From Clostridiales bacterium (GTDB lineage: Bacteria > Bacillota > Clostridia > Christensenellales > DTU072), in contig JAAZLE010000022.1 of NCBI GenBank assembly GCA_012799455.1, positions 1 to 32,309 on the forward strand: a DNA stretch of 32,309 nt. The letters are read 5' to 3'. Position numbers and translations under genes: made by a program. The notes beneath the pieces are model-generated. The model did not search any database and was not told the DNA's origin. It was given only the letters and a program-made list of their open reading frames with translations. Positions 30,949 through 32,309 of the stretch are shown here, in pieces (position 1 is the stretch's first letter; every line of letters starts with the position of its first letter).

Positions 30949-32124
30949 ATGATTAAGGATGCTTTTACAGGGTTATTTAATAGTTCTGGCTGGGCACAAG
31001 CAGGCTGGCAAAACTATGTTATGATTGCGCTTGCCTTTTTCTTCTTGTACCTTGCTATTGCGAAAAAATTTGAACCTTTACTTCTAGTCGGAATTGCGTT
31101 TGGGATGCTTCTTTCAAACCTTCCAATTGATCCGACATCCTCCCCTATTTATACACCAGAACTCTGGTCAGGACAAACTGTTGATTACCAAAAGGTCTTC
31201 TCTCAAGGCGGACTATTAGACATGTTATATGTTGGTGTCAAGACGGGCGTTTATCCCTGCATAATCTTTATGGGTGTTGGCGCAATGTCTGACTTTGGAC
31301 CTCTTCTTTCTAACCCTAAATCGTTACTACTTGGAGCGGCCGCACAACTTGGAATCTTCACAGCATTTATTTTGGCAATAGTTTTAGGTTTCTCAGGACA
31401 AGAAGCAGCTTCCATTGCCATCATCGGCGGAGCAGATGGTCCTACTGCTATCTGGTTAACAAAAGAGCTAGCTCCACATATCTTAGGACCTATTGTCATA
31501 GCTGCATATTCATATATGGCACTCATCCCTATGATTCAGCCTCCAATTATGAAAGCACTGACAACTAAGAAAGAACGCATGGTAGAAATGAAGCCTACAA
31601 GAGTTGTTTCTCAAAGAGAAAAGATTCTATTCCCCATTGTGTCTGCAACCTTTATTTGCCTCATTCTCCCATCCGTAACACCATTGGTTGGCAGTTTAAT
31701 GTTCGGAAACTTACTAAAAGAATGTAAAGTGACAGAAAGATTAAACGATACCGTGCAAAACGCATTTATGAATATCGTTACAATCTGCCTAGGACTATCA
31801 GTTGGTGCAACCACTCACTGGGCAAGCTTTTTAACAGTAAATACCATTAAAATTGTAGCTCTTGGACTATTTGCATTTGCATTTTCAACCGTTGGCGGCG
31901 TTTTGATGGGCAAACTAATGTATATTGCTACTAAAGGAAAAATCAATCCACTCATTGGTTCTGCTGGTGTTTCTGCGGTACCCATGGCAGCTAGGGTATC
32001 ACATAAAGTAGGACTTGAGTACAATCCTAAAAACTACTTACTAATGCATGCTATGGGACCAAATATTGCAGGAGTTATAGGCTCAGCAGTTGCTGCTGGT
32101 ATTTTGATGTCAGTGTTTGGATAA
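30949..32124 (+). CDS. oadB: Oxaloacetate decarboxylase beta subunit, Na+ pump
   Basis: Decarboxylates carboxybiotin and exports Na+ using the released energy. The 391-aa, multi-span membrane protein carries the key motif IIGGADGPTAIW (Asp163 equivalent of the Na+-binding Asp203 in Klebsiella), GAMSDFGPLLSNPK, and the second half GLSVGATTHWASFL and GSAGVSAVPMAARV. The N-terminal TGLFNSSGWAQAGWQ is typical of clostridial members. AAGGAG SD, 18 nt after the carrier gene; last gene of the operon before a strong terminator. Confidence 0.96.
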   Translation: MIKDAFTGLFNSSGWAQAGWQNYVMIALAFFFLYLAIAKKFEPLLLVGIAFGMLLSNLPIDPTSSPIYTPELWSGQTVDYQKVFSQGGLLDMLYVGVKTGVYPCIIFMGVGAMSDFGPLLSNPKSLLLGAAAQLGIFTAFILAIVLGFSGQEAASIAIIGGADGPTAIWLTKELAPHILGPIVIAAYSYMALIPMIQPPIMKALTTKKERMVEMKPTRVVSQREKILFPIVSATFICLILPSVTPLVGSLMFGNLLKECKVTERLNDTVQNAFMNIVTICLGLSVGATTHWASFLTVNTIKIVALGLFAFAFSTVGGVLMGKLMYIATKGKINPLIGSAGVSAVPMAARVSHKVGLEYNPKNYLLMHAMGPNIAGVIGSAVAAGILMSVFG

Positions 32125-32153
32125 ATTATCGTTCTTTTACTACAAACAAAAAG

Positions 32154-32193
32154 GGGCTGTTAAGAAACTAAAAAATTCCTAACAGCTCTTTTT
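32154..32193 (+). terminator. Terminator of the oxaloacetate decarboxylase operon
   Basis: About 13-bp stem with one mismatch and one G-U pair (32154-32166 with 32176-32188), 9-nt A-rich loop, then T5. A5 before the stem suggests it can also stop transcripts from the right. Confidence 0.88.
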
Positions 32194-32309
32194 ACACCTT
32201 AAAACCCACTGGATGCTATGTAAAATGGTAAAATTCGGTTGAAAAAGGTCTTCATTTAACTTAGTAATCTTGTCTATGGCGTTAGTAGCTAAAAGTTTTT
32301 ACGCAACAT
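32194..32309. other. Right edge of window, nothing recognised
   Basis: No open frame, RNA motif or hairpin was supported in the last 116 bp. Confidence 0.5.

Overview
The window looks like chromosome of a low-GC, anaerobic Bacillota (class Clostridia) bacterium, probably host- or gut-associated. The grounds are the AT-rich sequence (roughly a third G+C by eye), strong AGGAGG-type ribosome binding sites, TTGACA/TATAAT-type promoters, a BspA-like lipoprotein, a one-carbon formate-THF ligase and a Na+-pumping oxaloacetate decarboxylase operon. I would not assign it below class. TAG is a normal stop here (PIG-L gene, 77-aa membrane protein).

Positions 1-17160 are almost wholly minus-strand. From the left: a BspA-like lipoprotein gene broken by an in-frame TAG; then a housekeeping string read right to left as DUF2156 protein, WalJ/YycJ hydrolase, two CPBP membrane proteases, RlmH, TadA, Pth and a DsrE-like protein. 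Next come a Bro-N/DinD-like gene with its own operator-like promoter, an Apt-like phosphoribosyltransferase, a Dabb protein and a membrane-anchored trypsin-like protease with an InlB-type repeat. Two tandem GPH-family sugar symporters follow, then PIG-L deacetylase, FAD oxidoreductase and VOC genes, which read as one metabolic cluster. A degenerate ~60-bp tandem repeat lies between the PIG-L gene and the second symporter.

Positions 17200-19170 are plus-strand: a tyrosine phosphatase, then a strongly promoted pair (77-aa membrane protein and 120-aa soluble protein) ending in a strong terminator.

Positions 19150-25900 look accessory. A HigB/HigA-like toxin-antitoxin cassette is bracketed by an exact 23-bp direct repeat made from the 3' half of the preceding terminator, and its toxin is frameshifted. 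Two different AAA/DUF4143 ATPases flank a GH127-like glycosidase gene.

Positions 25930-32309 return to core metabolism: fhs (minus), a small lipoprotein (minus), and a plus-strand four-gene oxaloacetate decarboxylase operon (alpha, gamma, biotin carrier, beta) closed by a strong hairpin terminator.

The best candidates for something new are the repeat-bracketed TA cassette with its broken toxin, the intergenic tandem repeat, the VOC/FAD/PIG-L/GPH cluster, and the operator-like inverted repeats sitting on the promoters of the Bro-N and second ATPase genes.
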